DNA of 64,000 bases from Phocaeicola sartorii JCM 17136 = DSM 21941 (GCF_000614185.1 NZ_BAKM01000021.1:1-64000); one strand, 5' to 3'; counted from the first letter of the stretch, positions 56,376-64,000 are shown. The notes: generated by a model not told the origin, from the sequence alone. Numbers and translations are program-made.

Positions 56376-56405
56376 TACCTTTGCCTTATTTTGTAGGCAA
56401 AGGTA
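56376..56405. promoter_or_regulatory. Palindromic operator/promoter of the hsd operon
   Basis: TACCTTTGCC (56376-56385) is perfectly complementary to GGCAAAGGTA (56396-56405) around a 10-base spacer. Each arm contains TACCTTTG, a -7 element match, one per strand. The minus-strand copy (56398-56405) lies 28 bases before the regulator start. Confidence 0.6.
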
Positions 56406-56472
56406 CTATAAATAATTGAGATGACACAACTTTCAGGTTGTTGACCAGTTCTTTTTGTGGCAAAGAATATTC

Positions 56473-57540
56473 CTATTTAATTACTGTTACTCTTAAATCA
56501 TATCTACGGCTACCCGCATCAAGATCAACATCATACTCTTTTAATCCTTTTTCAACTGCAATCCGATGCAATTCTTGCTTATCCTTTTGTGATATATCTG
56601 GACCATAATAGATTGCTTTCAAGCATCCAACATCCGGAATTGCAACATAATCATTCTCATCTTCTAAGTTATAATAAAGCATTCTCCATTCATGTTCGTG
56701 CTCGTATTCTTTTCTGTCCTTATAAAGATAAGCTCGATACCAATATAATTGATTAACAGATATCATAGACGACAAAAAGTTCAACCAATTTTTATCTCCA
56801 ATCTGCTTGAAATATTCGTAAGTATGAATATTGCCCTCATCCAATGTAACGTCCGGTCTTAAATCTGTATAAATCACAGGAAAGAGATTAACATTCATTC
56901 CCAATGAATTATATTTAAAAATGCACTGCCTGAGATCATATTCTAATGCAAACCCCTTATATCCATCTGCATATCTATCCCACATATACTTAGACTGCAC
57001 ACTTTCTGTAAAACAGGCAATTTTTGCACTATTTCGTGGATTTCTAAAACGCGATTCTTGTTTTTTTATGGCAACCCCTATATTATTGCAAAAATCAACA
57101 TAATCATCTGTCAATATTTTATCTATAATTTGTTCATCCGTATATCCGCACTCTCTATAATAACATATTTTCGTTGCTTTTTCCGTCCTTATTTCAGGGG
57201 ATTTCTGTGTTATATGCGACAATGTTATGCGCAATGCATCTTTCAATGCATTTTTTAGATCTTTGTGAATCTTATCTTGATCTATATATAAATACGAATC
57301 ATATTTATCTGGAAACATTCCCGCATGGCATAATGAAATAGTTTTAGATTTAAATGATTCAATTGTATAGCCCTTATCGTCTATTCTACGATACCTAAAA
57401 AGTTTTTCCGGTATATTGGGAAGTACTAACTTATAAATATTACTCCATACGTCAGAAGTCGCAGTTTTATCTATATTGAAAGGGATATAAGATTGTTCTA
57501 TAATCTCTTGGAATTGTTTTCTAAAATCCAACATCAGCAA
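56473..57540 (-). CDS. DUF2971 domain protein
   Basis: A 355-residue soluble protein with the DUF2971 signature: 'EKLFRYRRIDDKGYTIESFKSKTISLC' near the start, 'IACFTESVQSKYMWDRYADGYKGFALEYDL' in the middle, and 'EHEHEWRMLYY' near the end. DUF2971 proteins are common in defence islands and on mobile elements; no activity is established. It is transcribed with the ATPase gene upstream (20-base gap). Confidence 0.78.
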   Translation of the reverse strand: MLMLDFRKQFQEIIEQSYIPFNIDKTATSDVWSNIYKLVLPNIPEKLFRYRRIDDKGYTIESFKSKTISLCHAGMFPDKYDSYLYIDQDKIHKDLKNALKDALRITLSHITQKSPEIRTEKATKICYYRECGYTDEQIIDKILTDDYVDFCNNIGVAIKKQESRFRNPRNSAKIACFTESVQSKYMWDRYADGYKGFALEYDLRQCIFKYNSLGMNVNLFPVIYTDLRPDVTLDEGNIHTYEYFKQIGDKNWLNFLSSMISVNQLYWYRAYLYKDRKEYEHEHEWRMLYYNLEDENDYVAIPDVGCLKAIYYGPDISQKDKQELHRIAVEKGLKEYDVDLDAGSRRYDLRVTVIK

Positions 57541-57560
57541 ATCATGAATTTGTTATTTCT

Positions 57561-58934
57561 TTATTTCATTAACTCAACAACATCTTCCGGCAACATCGCA
57601 TTCCCAATATCATCTTTCGGAGTATTCTTAAGAAACAGCATCGGAACGATAGTGTAGTTCTTGGCAAACGGCAGCAGATTGGCTTTGCGGAGAAGTTCGG
57701 CTGTTAGCAGTTTGCCATTCTCTTGGGTTGTCCATTTACATTCCCCAACCAGCAGATACTTTTTATCAAGCGATTCTGCCATTACATCAAATTCGACTTG
57801 TTCAGGCTTCTTATCCTCATTGAGAACAGAACCCCACCAGCGTTTTGCCTTGCCATAAACTACTCTACCCACAAGATTTCCTGTGACAGCATCCCGACAC
57901 AATTTTTCCCATTGCATACTCACATATTCCGAGAAATGGGCATTCAAAGCCTGTTCAATGGGCAAGCAACGACCAAGTTCAATAAACGAGCGATTCGGAA
58001 CAACAAACTGGTAATAGAATGCCATAAACGGATCGGCGATCTTATAAAGGCTCTTTTTCGCATTCTTTTCTTCAATCCCGAACGGAACATCTTTTTCCAA
58101 GAATCCGAGATCGATAAGTTTCTTTAATGGTCGTGACAGATTTGTTGCCGGTTCATTGCATCGTGCAGCAATCTCGGAAAGCCGATTTGCACCAGTACCG
58201 ATATAAGACATTATTGTCGAAGTCTTGACAATATCCTTAACATCATCTTGAAACAGTTTTATAGGTTCTTCGTAAAGAGTGCCATTTACTGAAAGGATGT
58301 TATGCCACAATGCATCATCAAGCGAATTTCTGTTTTCCCTTAGTTCCCAATAACGTGGCACACCTCCCCATACGGCATACTCTTCAATAGCGTTCATCGC
58401 ATCAAGACTCAAAGCCTCCTGAATATACGGCAAACGTATCGGTGCAAGCCTCATTATCTCATCAGCACGACCATAAAGAGGTGCTGTAGAATCAAGAAAC
58501 AACCCATACATCATGTTTTGTGACGAGCCACAAAGCACAAGATTATACTTCAGTTGTTTCTCGTCCACCAGTTTCTGCAAAACAGACGGCAGTTCCGAAG
58601 ATTGTTCCACAAGATATGGAAATTCATCCAAGCATAAAGTAAAACGCTTGTCTGTTCGATAATTGACCGCACGAAACATAGATTCCCAATCCGGATATGT
58701 CAGTTTGTCGAAATCCGGGAACACTTGTGCTATTACTTTTGCAAGCAATACTCTCTGATGTTGGCCTTCAGAACGGTCGGCAAGAAAATAAACATCATTG
58801 TCCAACAACACTCTTTTGATAAGCGTTGACTTGCCCAATCGCCTGCGGCCGTACATCACAACTAACGAGGGCTTCTCTCTTGCAAGAGCATCCTTCAAAC
58901 GTGCTGCTTCATCTATTCTATTAACGAATTTCAT
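57561..58934 (-). CDS. ATPase of the archaeal ATPase / DUF234 family
   Basis: A 457-residue AAA-type ATPase with Walker A 'GRRRLGKST' at residues 29-37, Walker B 'FTLCLDEFPYLV' and sensor-like 'LVLCGSSQNMM'. A winged-helix segment follows ('TGANRLSEIAARCNEPATNLSRPLKKLIDLGFL'). The C-terminal DUF234 domain is PDDEXK-like ('VEFDVMAESLDKKYLLVGECKWT', D...ExK). These proteins are frequent in Bacteroides accessory DNA with unknown targets; nuclease activity is plausible. TATGTTTG on the minus strand (58958-58965) gives a -7 candidate. Confidence 0.82.
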   Translation of the reverse strand: MKFVNRIDEAARLKDALAREKPSLVVMYGRRRLGKSTLIKRVLLDNDVYFLADRSEGQHQRVLLAKVIAQVFPDFDKLTYPDWESMFRAVNYRTDKRFTLCLDEFPYLVEQSSELPSVLQKLVDEKQLKYNLVLCGSSQNMMYGLFLDSTAPLYGRADEIMRLAPIRLPYIQEALSLDAMNAIEEYAVWGGVPRYWELRENRNSLDDALWHNILSVNGTLYEEPIKLFQDDVKDIVKTSTIMSYIGTGANRLSEIAARCNEPATNLSRPLKKLIDLGFLEKDVPFGIEEKNAKKSLYKIADPFMAFYYQFVVPNRSFIELGRCLPIEQALNAHFSEYVSMQWEKLCRDAVTGNLVGRVVYGKAKRWWGSVLNEDKKPEQVEFDVMAESLDKKYLLVGECKWTTQENGKLLTAELLRKANLLPFAKNYTIVPMLFLKNTPKDDIGNAMLPEDVVELMK

Positions 58935-59053
58935 ACGCCTTGCTTAATTATGCCCTGCAAACATAATGATTTTATATCATAATACAGAATTACAAGTCTT
59001 GTTTTTTATCCTCATAAAAACATTTTTAACTTACTTATAGGAGAATATAAACT

Positions 59054-59380
59054 TTATCTCTTTTTTGAAGCTCGTTTCCTTGTTTTCAAACTCAAATCCT
59101 GCAAGGCTTTTCCCAATTTATCTTCTTTGGCCAGCCATAGAATATCATCATCAAGTTGCAAGGCATACAAAACACGCAAGTAAATACCGATTGCCACTGT
59201 CGGTACACCTTTCTCTATTCGGGATACAGTCAACGGGGAACAGGTAGCACGTTCAGCCACCTGAGCTACACTCAAATTCCTGCGTAGACGAGCCAACTTA
59301 ATCTGCTCTCCCACAACCTGCATCTTCTGCTCCAGTTTTCGGGGCAATTTAGTACCCATTGTATTCTTTGCCATACTCAA
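59054..59380 (-). CDS. HipB-like XRE antitoxin-type regulator, without its HipA
   Basis: The 108-residue protein has an HTH_3 domain ('IKLARLRRNLSVAQVAERATCSPLTVSRIEKGVP') and a basic tail ('LKTRKRASKKR'), the form of HipB antitoxins that normally precede hipA. The next gene downstream is the ATPase/DUF234 gene 119 bases away, so the expected HipA partner is absent. A -7 box TATCTTTG lies on the minus strand at 59397-59404. Confidence 0.78.
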   Translation of the reverse strand: MSMAKNTMGTKLPRKLEQKMQVVGEQIKLARLRRNLSVAQVAERATCSPLTVSRIEKGVPTVAIGIYLRVLYALQLDDDILWLAKEDKLGKALQDLSLKTRKRASKKR

Positions 59381-59396
59381 TACATCATATAATATG

Positions 59397-59404
59397 CAAA
59401 GATA
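59397..59404 (-). promoter_or_regulatory. -7 element of the orphan hipB-like gene
   Basis: TATCTTTG on the minus strand, 16 bases before the start codon region; no matching TTTG box at 19-23 bases. Confidence 0.45.
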
Positions 59405-59484
59405 CCACTTTTTATTTATTTAATAACGTATTATTGGTATATCATCTAATATTTCCATTCCGTAAAGTATGAAATTATTATAAT

Positions 59485-60195
59485 CTAAAAGCATGCTTGC
59501 AATCTTTTTATACCCAATTCTATAATCGGATTTGTTACATTGCCAAGTTTATTAACAATATTTCCATAGTCAATAATTAACTGTACCGCTTCAGCTAAAT
59601 GCAATCCTTCTATTAAGTCTATCTGTGTACTGACTTCTACATCCCTATGGGCATCTATACCATTTCTAACGCGAGTTAATTCAGCTGTATTTTGCTCCCT
59701 AAACCTAGTAAGTTCTTTTTTGGCTACAGCGAATGTCCCATAATCATAACTTGGAAAATAGTGCTGGATAAATTTGATAATATTGCCTGTGGTATCAACC
59801 AACTTTTTTGAAGTCTCGTATATCGCTGTATATGCTGATTTAATAACATCTCGTTGCTCCCATTCGTCAATATTCTCAACAGACAAGCGTTTTAAATATT
59901 CCTTCATTTCAATGCTTGCCATCTGAATATGCCCCAGCATGTTCCATATGGTTAGATTATCTTTGAATGCAGCTTTTTTAGCTTCATAAACTGGCAAAGA
60001 CGCTAAACTACACTTTTTAACTTGCCTCTCAATATCTGCAATATTTTTCTTACAATGATTTAGGCTTAGACGTATTTGTTCCAGACAATCTTGCTCCGTC
60101 TGTAACGTTTCATTAAGAGTATTCTTTAGCTCTCTTGCATTATCACTTATCCGTTGTTGTAAAAAAGAGTCTAAAGGGCTTTTCTTATATTTCAT
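59485..60195 (-). CDS. Unrecognised helical protein with HEPN-like RNxxxxH motif
   Basis: The 236-residue product is almost entirely helical. The first 65 residues are likely coiled coil, with a long heptad-like stretch to about 110. Residues 177-183 read R-N-G-I-D-A-H, the RNx4H form typical of HEPN ribonuclease domains, within 'RVRNGIDAHRDVEV' and flanked by long helices as in AbiU2-like HEPN proteins. A HEPN toxin or defence effector is therefore plausible but unproven. It lies between the orphan HTH gene and hipA on the same strand, with about 100-base gaps. Confidence 0.6.
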   Translation of the reverse strand: MKYKKSPLDSFLQQRISDNARELKNTLNETLQTEQDCLEQIRLSLNHCKKNIADIERQVKKCSLASLPVYEAKKAAFKDNLTIWNMLGHIQMASIEMKEYLKRLSVENIDEWEQRDVIKSAYTAIYETSKKLVDTTGNIIKFIQHYFPSYDYGTFAVAKKELTRFREQNTAELTRVRNGIDAHRDVEVSTQIDLIEGLHLAEAVQLIIDYGNIVNKLGNVTNPIIELGIKRLQACF

Positions 60196-60317
60196 ATTAT
60201 CTTTCTATTATACTATTTAAAATAACATCATCTTGCTGTGAAGATAGTTTTTCATGATTCGTATTTCAGCATTATGTTGCACTAGGTGACTAAATAGTTT
60301 CTTTCTTGAATCACCAC

Positions 60318-61409
60318 TCATAGTTTTTTCCCTCTTATTATATTCGTCATTATTTTAAACATCTCAATTGCTTCTTTATCATTTAACCCAGCCTTTACCG
60401 CCACAGCAAATAAATCCTCCTTTGTAGGTTCGATACTATCATTGATTGAAGTGGTGCGGAATCCGTTTATTCCATCGCTTGGCAACAGGTCGTATGCCGG
60501 TGCAAAATGCCAGTCACCATCACTATAGATAAATGCAAAGTTTTTCGCATGGTCATCTTTATTGTCAATCAAGCAATTGAACACCATAAGACGATACACT
60601 TTCCACATTTCAGCCACATTATGTGTCAACGCTGCACATGCCTTAAAGATATGTAAGTAGTCGATACTTGGCAGTCGATAATCAGCACCTATCAACCCGG
60701 CAACACTTACCACATGTAATTTCCCGTTCGGTGTACGGTCAAATCGCTCCACACCGAAATACTTATCCTCGAAAAGTCGTGTTTCCGGCATCTCAATCCC
60801 ACACTCTTTAGCAAGAAGCGAATAACGGTATTCATCCTCACCAATCTGTTTGGAATCTCTCTTTGCCCGGAACTTCACCAACCATTCTTTCCCATCATAA
60901 CGAGTAAAGATTTTGGGACGAGCACCACCCGGATAACCACCTCTATATTGAAACTCCTCAATTCCCTCTCCGTTATAATTGTCGCTATCAAGAATCTGTT
61001 CCGCCTCCAATGCCAATTTTTCAAAATCTGCGTACTCTTGCTTTGATACAACACTCTTGTCTGGACGAAATTCCAATGCCCCGCGTCCAGTAGAACCGAC
61101 CAACGCAAGACGGTCAAGCAAAGACAATGTTCGTGGATTGATTCCGTTCCGCTGCAAATATCTATCAAGAATAAACAATCCCCATCCATCAGGCAAACAA
61201 TCATCAAAAACACCGAATCCGCCATCAAACGGACGAGGTTTTGCTATAAATACCCCACTGCGCAATGGTAACTCAAACGGAGATATGGAAAAACCAGAAT
61301 TGAGCCACTCTGCCGAATATTCAAATGCACATAAACTCTCTTTGGTTAAAGCCAATCTGCCAACCAGTCTATTATCATATATTACCTCTATCTGCTTTAT
61401 GCTATTCAT
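60318..61409 (-). CDS. hipA: HipA-family kinase toxin
   Basis: A 363-residue single-chain HipA kinase. The N-terminal HipA domain ('GRLALTKESLCAFEYSAEWL', 'FGVFDDCLPDGWG') is followed by the kinase core with 'GGARPKIF', the catalytic loop 'DNKDDHAKNFAF' (Asp285/Asp286, Asn290) and metal-binding Asp307 in 'PAYDLLPSDG'. HipA toxins phosphorylate a target such as glutamyl-tRNA synthetase and slow growth. The upstream hipB gene overlaps its start by 8 bases. The ATG at 61409 is chosen; a longer start at 61436 would lie further inside hipB. Confidence 0.88.
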   Translation of the reverse strand: MNSIKQIEVIYDNRLVGRLALTKESLCAFEYSAEWLNSGFSISPFELPLRSGVFIAKPRPFDGGFGVFDDCLPDGWGLFILDRYLQRNGINPRTLSLLDRLALVGSTGRGALEFRPDKSVVSKQEYADFEKLALEAEQILDSDNYNGEGIEEFQYRGGYPGGARPKIFTRYDGKEWLVKFRAKRDSKQIGEDEYRYSLLAKECGIEMPETRLFEDKYFGVERFDRTPNGKLHVVSVAGLIGADYRLPSIDYLHIFKACAALTHNVAEMWKVYRLMVFNCLIDNKDDHAKNFAFIYSDGDWHFAPAYDLLPSDGINGFRTTSINDSIEPTKEDLFAVAVKAGLNDKEAIEMFKIMTNIIRGKKL

Positions 61410-61719
61410 TTTTCTTTCCTCTTTTGCGGGTAACACTTTGTTCTTTCAGTACATCATCCAATGATTGATATTGTCTTTGTGCAAAAAGAGCATCAAATTC
61501 AGAAAGTGCATTTAATGCAAATCCGATCTGAAGCAATCCCCTCAGCGAAATTTCTCCTGTCTGCTCAAATCTACGGTACGTGGCAAACTTGACCCCGGCT
61601 CTTGTAGCCAACCCCTCTTGTGTCAAATCCAGTTCAAGCCGTCTTGCTTTAATCCTTGATGCTATCTGCAATGCAACCTCGCTCGGATTGGCAACATTAA
61701 ACGCTAATATATTATTCAT
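61402..61719 (-). CDS. hipB: HipB-like XRE antitoxin
   Basis: The 105-residue protein has a central HTH_3 domain ('IKARRLELDLTQEGLATRAGVKFATYRRFEQTGEISLRGLLQIGFAL') and a basic C-terminus ('VTRKRGKKNE'). Immediately upstream of and overlapping hipA, it is the expected antitoxin and repressor of the pair. The overlapping ends suggest translational coupling. Confidence 0.87.
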   Translation of the reverse strand: MNNILAFNVANPSEVALQIASRIKARRLELDLTQEGLATRAGVKFATYRRFEQTGEISLRGLLQIGFALNALSEFDALFAQRQYQSLDDVLKEQSVTRKRGKKNE

Positions 61720-61762
61720 ATTATCCCAATAATCAAATTTACAACCAAAATATTATTTATTA

Positions 61763-61770
61763 CAAAGATA
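61763..61770 (-). promoter_or_regulatory. -7 element of hipBA
   Basis: TATCTTTG on the minus strand about 44 bases before the hipB ATG. The rest of the gap 61720-62241 holds palindromic DNA (next entry), AT-rich sequence and the right attachment repeat, but no gene. Confidence 0.5.
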
Positions 61771-61834
61771 CAAACAAATCCTCATTCACACATCATATCA
61801 GAGAATGAATTTTGCTTGTCAAAAGCAAAAATGA

Positions 61835-61879
61835 CTTTACTTTATCCCCGTATTCGTATATACGCACATTAAAGTAAAG
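61835..61879. repeat. Nested inverted repeats upstream of hipBA near the element end
   Basis: CTTTACTTTA (61835-61844) is complementary to TAAAGTAAAG (61870-61879), enclosing the perfect palindrome CGTATATACG (61855-61864). It may be a protein-binding site for the antitoxin or for the integrase at the right end. Confidence 0.5.
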
Positions 61880-62210
61880 CTAAAAAAGGGAAGAAAAGAG
61901 ATGCTACGCCAAAGTCGAACTATACATACCAACTTTTTCTTTTGGCTGTAATAATTAAGCTAAAATATACGTGAACCTATCTATGATTTTACAGCCACAA
62001 TCGGCGAAATAATCACCGATATGCCTTACCTTTGTGAACCGAGGATTACAAGGGCTAAAAGAGCGATTTCCCTCTTTTTTCCCTTCGTTTGAGATAAACT
62101 AAGAAAAAAAACGTTAAATCTTCAATTTTCGGCGAAAAAACAAGTAAATTTTTGAGCAGTCTATCTTTTAAGTCATAAATTACTGACAGCCAATCAGTCT
62201 AATATGCTGC

Positions 62211-62240
62211 ATCGGAAAGTGATGGCTTGGAAACAGCCAT
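62211..62240 (+). repeat. Right attachment-site copy
   Basis: The 21 bases 62220-62240 are identical to 37278-37298, and the similarity extends upstream to 62211 with two differences. This defines the right edge of the integrated element. Confidence 0.85.
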
Positions 62241-62241
62241 C

Positions 62242-62646
62242 ACCAACTATAATTATTTGTAAATTAATCAAAGAGGATAAACTAAGAGCACTCCAAATCA
62301 GTGGAAGAATGACTTTGGTGAGGTGTGCCGATATTGAATTAATGCTCAAAAGCAAATCTTACGAGCGACAGGTTGAGAAAAAAGACTTTGACCTGACCGA
62401 ATTACACACCGGAAGAAATTCAAGAGATGTACGGGCATGGCGCGTGTCGCCATCCGTTTGTAGGTGTATTGGAACAATATCCCATCCAGGAAAGAACGCG
62501 GACAGATTTTTATTCCAAACTCCATTTCGATCTGTCCAAAACATTGGAACAGGAAAGCAAGGCTGAATATTACACCGTCAAGGATGCAATGAAAAAATTC
62601 AAACTCCCTTGTAACTCGGTTTATGGCTCTTTTGCTGCTATTTAGT
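62242..62646 (+). pseudogene. Decayed copy of the four-HTH gene (scar of a related element)
   Basis: The translation in two frames matches the protein at 37541-38419. First comes 'KLIKEDKLRALQISGRMTLVRCADIELMLKSKSYERQV' in one frame. After a shift near 62405 comes 'FYSKLHFDLSKTLEQESKAEYYTVKDAMKKFKL' in the other. The 5' end (zinc cluster and start of HTH 1) is missing right at the attachment repeat. The segment between the second and third HTH units is deleted, joining 'DFDLTE' to the third unit, and the gene stops early. It is a remnant of a second element that used the same site. Confidence 0.82.
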
Positions 62647-62651
62647 GGGAA

Positions 62652-62720
62652 TAAAAAAGGCTATCTTCCCAGACAGCCAATCTTTTGTTAACCTTAAATC
62701 TAATACTATGAAAAACACGA
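62652..62720 (-). ncRNA. Candidate short RNA with its own promoter and terminator
   Basis: On the minus strand TTTG (62750-62753), 19 bases, then TATCTTTG (62723-62730) is a complete promoter. About 40 bases after the expected start near 62716 comes a hairpin (GGCTGTCT / AGATAGCC, plus-strand 62659-62678) followed by TTTTTT. The predicted transcript is about 60-65 nt. On the plus strand the same stretch contains a 12-codon ORF at 62708-62746. The remainder of 62647-63024 is AT-rich without other features. Confidence 0.5.
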
Positions 62721-62722
62721 TG

Positions 62723-62753
62723 CAAAGATACATACTTTTGAGGTAGTTCCAAA
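62723..62753 (-). promoter_or_regulatory. Consensus promoter on the minus strand
   Basis: TTTG-N19-TATCTTTG, exact match to the Bacteroides consensus. Confidence 0.7.
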
Positions 62754-62926
62754 TTTTGGAAATGAAAGAATGCATTTTATAACATGGTTTAGTAAATAAG
62801 CTAATTCCTTAACAAATAACAGACCAGAAGAGGGATAGGGCTGATTGTTTTTTGTTTATTGGAAAATTTAAGGAAGAGGGGAGTAGCAATAATTTGTTGT
62901 ATTATTCTTTATTCGATTATTTCCAT

Positions 62927-62934
62927 TATCTTTG
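62927..62934 (+). promoter_or_regulatory. -7 element of the DUF486 gene
   Basis: TATCTTTG on the plus strand about 90 bases before the ATG at 63025. Confidence 0.5.
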
Positions 62935-63024
62935 CATTCCGAAAATGTTTGCCAATATGGAGTTATTAAAGCATAATGGATATTGTAAGCAGATTGTTTT
63001 CTGATAAAAAATAGATTAGAATAT

Positions 63025-63399
63025 ATGTTATCTCATGGAATTTATTCAGTGATTTTATTGATTTTTTCAAATGTCTTTATGACGTTTGCCTGGTATGGTC
63101 ATTTAAAGATGAGACAAGAGTTCAGTTGGTTTGCAGCCCTTCCGTTGATTGGTGTGATTGCATTTAGCTGGGCAATTGCTTTTTTTGAGTATTGTCTTCA
63201 GGTTCCTGCCAATCGTCTTGGTTTTAAAGATAGTGGAGGTCCGTTTGATATTATGCAACTCAAAGTGATTCAAGAAGTTATCACATTGGCTGTATTTACA
63301 TTATTTTCTGTTTGGGCATTCAAAACAGAGCTAAAATGGAATCACTTAGCGGCTTTTCTTTGTCTGGTGCTTGCCGTTTATTTTGTCTTTAAGAAGTAG
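63025..63399 (+). CDS. DMT-family small membrane protein (DUF486)
   Basis: The 124-residue protein has four hydrophobic helices. 'SNVFMTFAWYGHLK', 'LPLIGVIAFSWAIAFFEYCLQVPANRLG' and 'FDIMQLKVIQEVITLAVFTLFSVW' match the DUF486 family of the drug/metabolite transporter clan; substrate unknown. It is single-copy chromosomal sequence beyond the mobile-element scar. Its last 54 bases overlap the convergent gene. Confidence 0.88.
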   Translation: MLSHGIYSVILLIFSNVFMTFAWYGHLKMRQEFSWFAALPLIGVIAFSWAIAFFEYCLQVPANRLGFKDSGGPFDIMQLKVIQEVITLAVFTLFSVWAFKTELKWNHLAAFLCLVLAVYFVFKK

Positions 63400-64000
63400 T
63401 GAATCTTGGTTGATAACTGCTGAATCCTTTTTGATAAACAAAGTATCTTGCTTTGGCAATGAATTTTGTTGGGATATTTTGCTGATTCTGGGAAACAACA
63501 TGGAATCCTGTCGGGTTGGTACATAACTTTGATAGATTTTCCAACCTTTGGCACGATTACGATTACGTCGGATGGCACGTCCTCGTTTATTTAAAGATTC
63601 ATACAGGAACTTATCGGCATCCAGCCCTCCTATTAATGGATTATTACTGGGAGTCACTGTTTGGTCCATGCCGGCAGGCAATATCACATAGCCGTTTCGC
63701 AAACCGGGAATTAGTTTGATATTGAGTTTCCATGACATTTTCAGGGAGTCTTTTCTGTTATTCAGGAAAATGGGGTCATTAACCGGATCTTCATGCCATG
63801 TGGTATAAGGAGTGTAAGGGGTAAGACGCACAAATTTAGGACGTACCCATTTGGTCGTGTCGCCAAAGTTTTTGGGCAAGTCTTTTAGAAACTTCATCCA
63901 CGGTTTATCTTCGGACATGAGTGGGGTGCCTTTTATATTGTCTTTGTCTGATTTAAAATCGAAATGGATAGACTTTACGGCTTCTGTATTTATTTTTAGT
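63346..64000 (-). CDS. Unknown protein, C-terminal part (runs off the window)
   Basis: The minus-strand frame is open from the window end to a stop at 63346-63348. It continues upstream of the first ATG in the window (63918) with in-frame sequence 'LKINTEAVKSIHFDFKSDKD', so that ATG is internal. Visible residues include 'KFLKDLPKNFGDTTKWVRPKF', 'GLRNGYVILPAGMDQTVTP' and a polar tail rich in Ser, Gln, Asp and Lys. No domain is recognised. The 3' end overlaps the DUF486 gene by 54 bases tail to tail. Confidence 0.6.
   Translation of the reverse strand, partial: LKINTEAVKSIHFDFKSDKDNIKGTPLMSEDKPWMKFLKDLPKNFGDTTKWVRPKFVRLTPYTPYTTWHEDPVNDPIFLNNRKDSLKMSWKLNIKLIPGLRNGYVILPAGMDQTVTPSNNPLIGGLDADKFLYESLNKRGRAIRRNRNRAKGWKIYQSYVPTRQDSMLFPRISKISQQNSLPKQDTLFIKKDSAVINQDSLLLKDKINGKHQTKKSR

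Noticed and set aside
62204..62566. A genuine 120-residue protein starting at 62204
   Set aside because: Its start lies inside the attachment repeat and the frame leaves the homologous sequence midway; it is part of the decayed HTH gene.
62708..62746. 12-codon plus-strand leader peptide
   Set aside because: No regulated gene follows closely and the stretch is better explained as the reverse of a strong minus-strand promoter.

Overview
The window reads as a chromosomal segment of a gut Bacteroidales bacterium of the Bacteroides/Phocaeicola type (inference). The evidence is Bacteroides-style promoters (TTTG, about 19 nt, TAnnTTTG), scarce Shine-Dalgarno sequences, and gene content: Rnf complex, GlsA/GadB/GadC, FloA with NfeD, MnmE, a bactofilin, PD40/TPR proteins and BF3164-like lipoproteins. 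No rRNA, tRNA or CRISPR array was found.

Layout. 1-1000: the 5' part of a DUF1016/PDDEXK nuclease gene and an IS256-family transposase tail. 1.1-12.7 kb: bactofilin, two beta-propeller-like secreted proteins (one with a zincin motif), rarA, a D-2-hydroxyacid dehydrogenase, a C-GCAxxG-C-C protein, a small winged-helix protein, lepA and two Na+/H+ antiporters. 13-21.2 kb: an acid-resistance/GABA set (gadC, glsA, gadB) with a transglutaminase lipoprotein and cutC between. 21.3-27.7 kb: an ACT remnant, rseC-like gene and rnfBCDGEA. 27.8-37.3 kb: a divergent nucleotidyltransferase, galE, a TtcA-like gene, a TPR/PD40 protein, nfeD, floA, a nucleoside phosphorylase, a free-Met sulfoxide reductase and mnmE.

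37.3-62.2 kb is an integrative mobilizable element (about 25 kb) inserted at the 3' end of mnmE, bounded by a 21-bp perfect direct repeat. Its left half holds a four-HTH protein, tyrosine integrase, replication/excision-type genes, a candidate oriT, MobC-like protein, MOBP relaxase and a membrane protein. Its right half is a defence island: a tyrosine recombinase, a four-part invertible hsdS array, a DinD-RhuM fusion, hsdM, a PDDEXK/DUF5655 protein, hsdR with an HTH regulator, a DUF2971 protein, an ATPase/DUF234 protein, an orphan HTH, a HEPN-like protein and HipBA. Beyond the right repeat lies a decayed copy of the left-end four-HTH gene, the scar of an older relative at the same site. The window ends with a DUF486-type membrane protein and an unknown partial gene.

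The most interesting system is the hsdS array. Three different inverted-repeat pairs (45, 25 and 17 bp) nest so that recombination would choose among four specificity subunits while keeping first and second target domains in fixed families. A second window-wide signal is technical: at least 12 places in 10 otherwise intact genes carry a loss of one base (two in lepA) at a short G or C run. These are most simply consensus errors, so the affected genes are annotated as full-length with the frameshift position stated.
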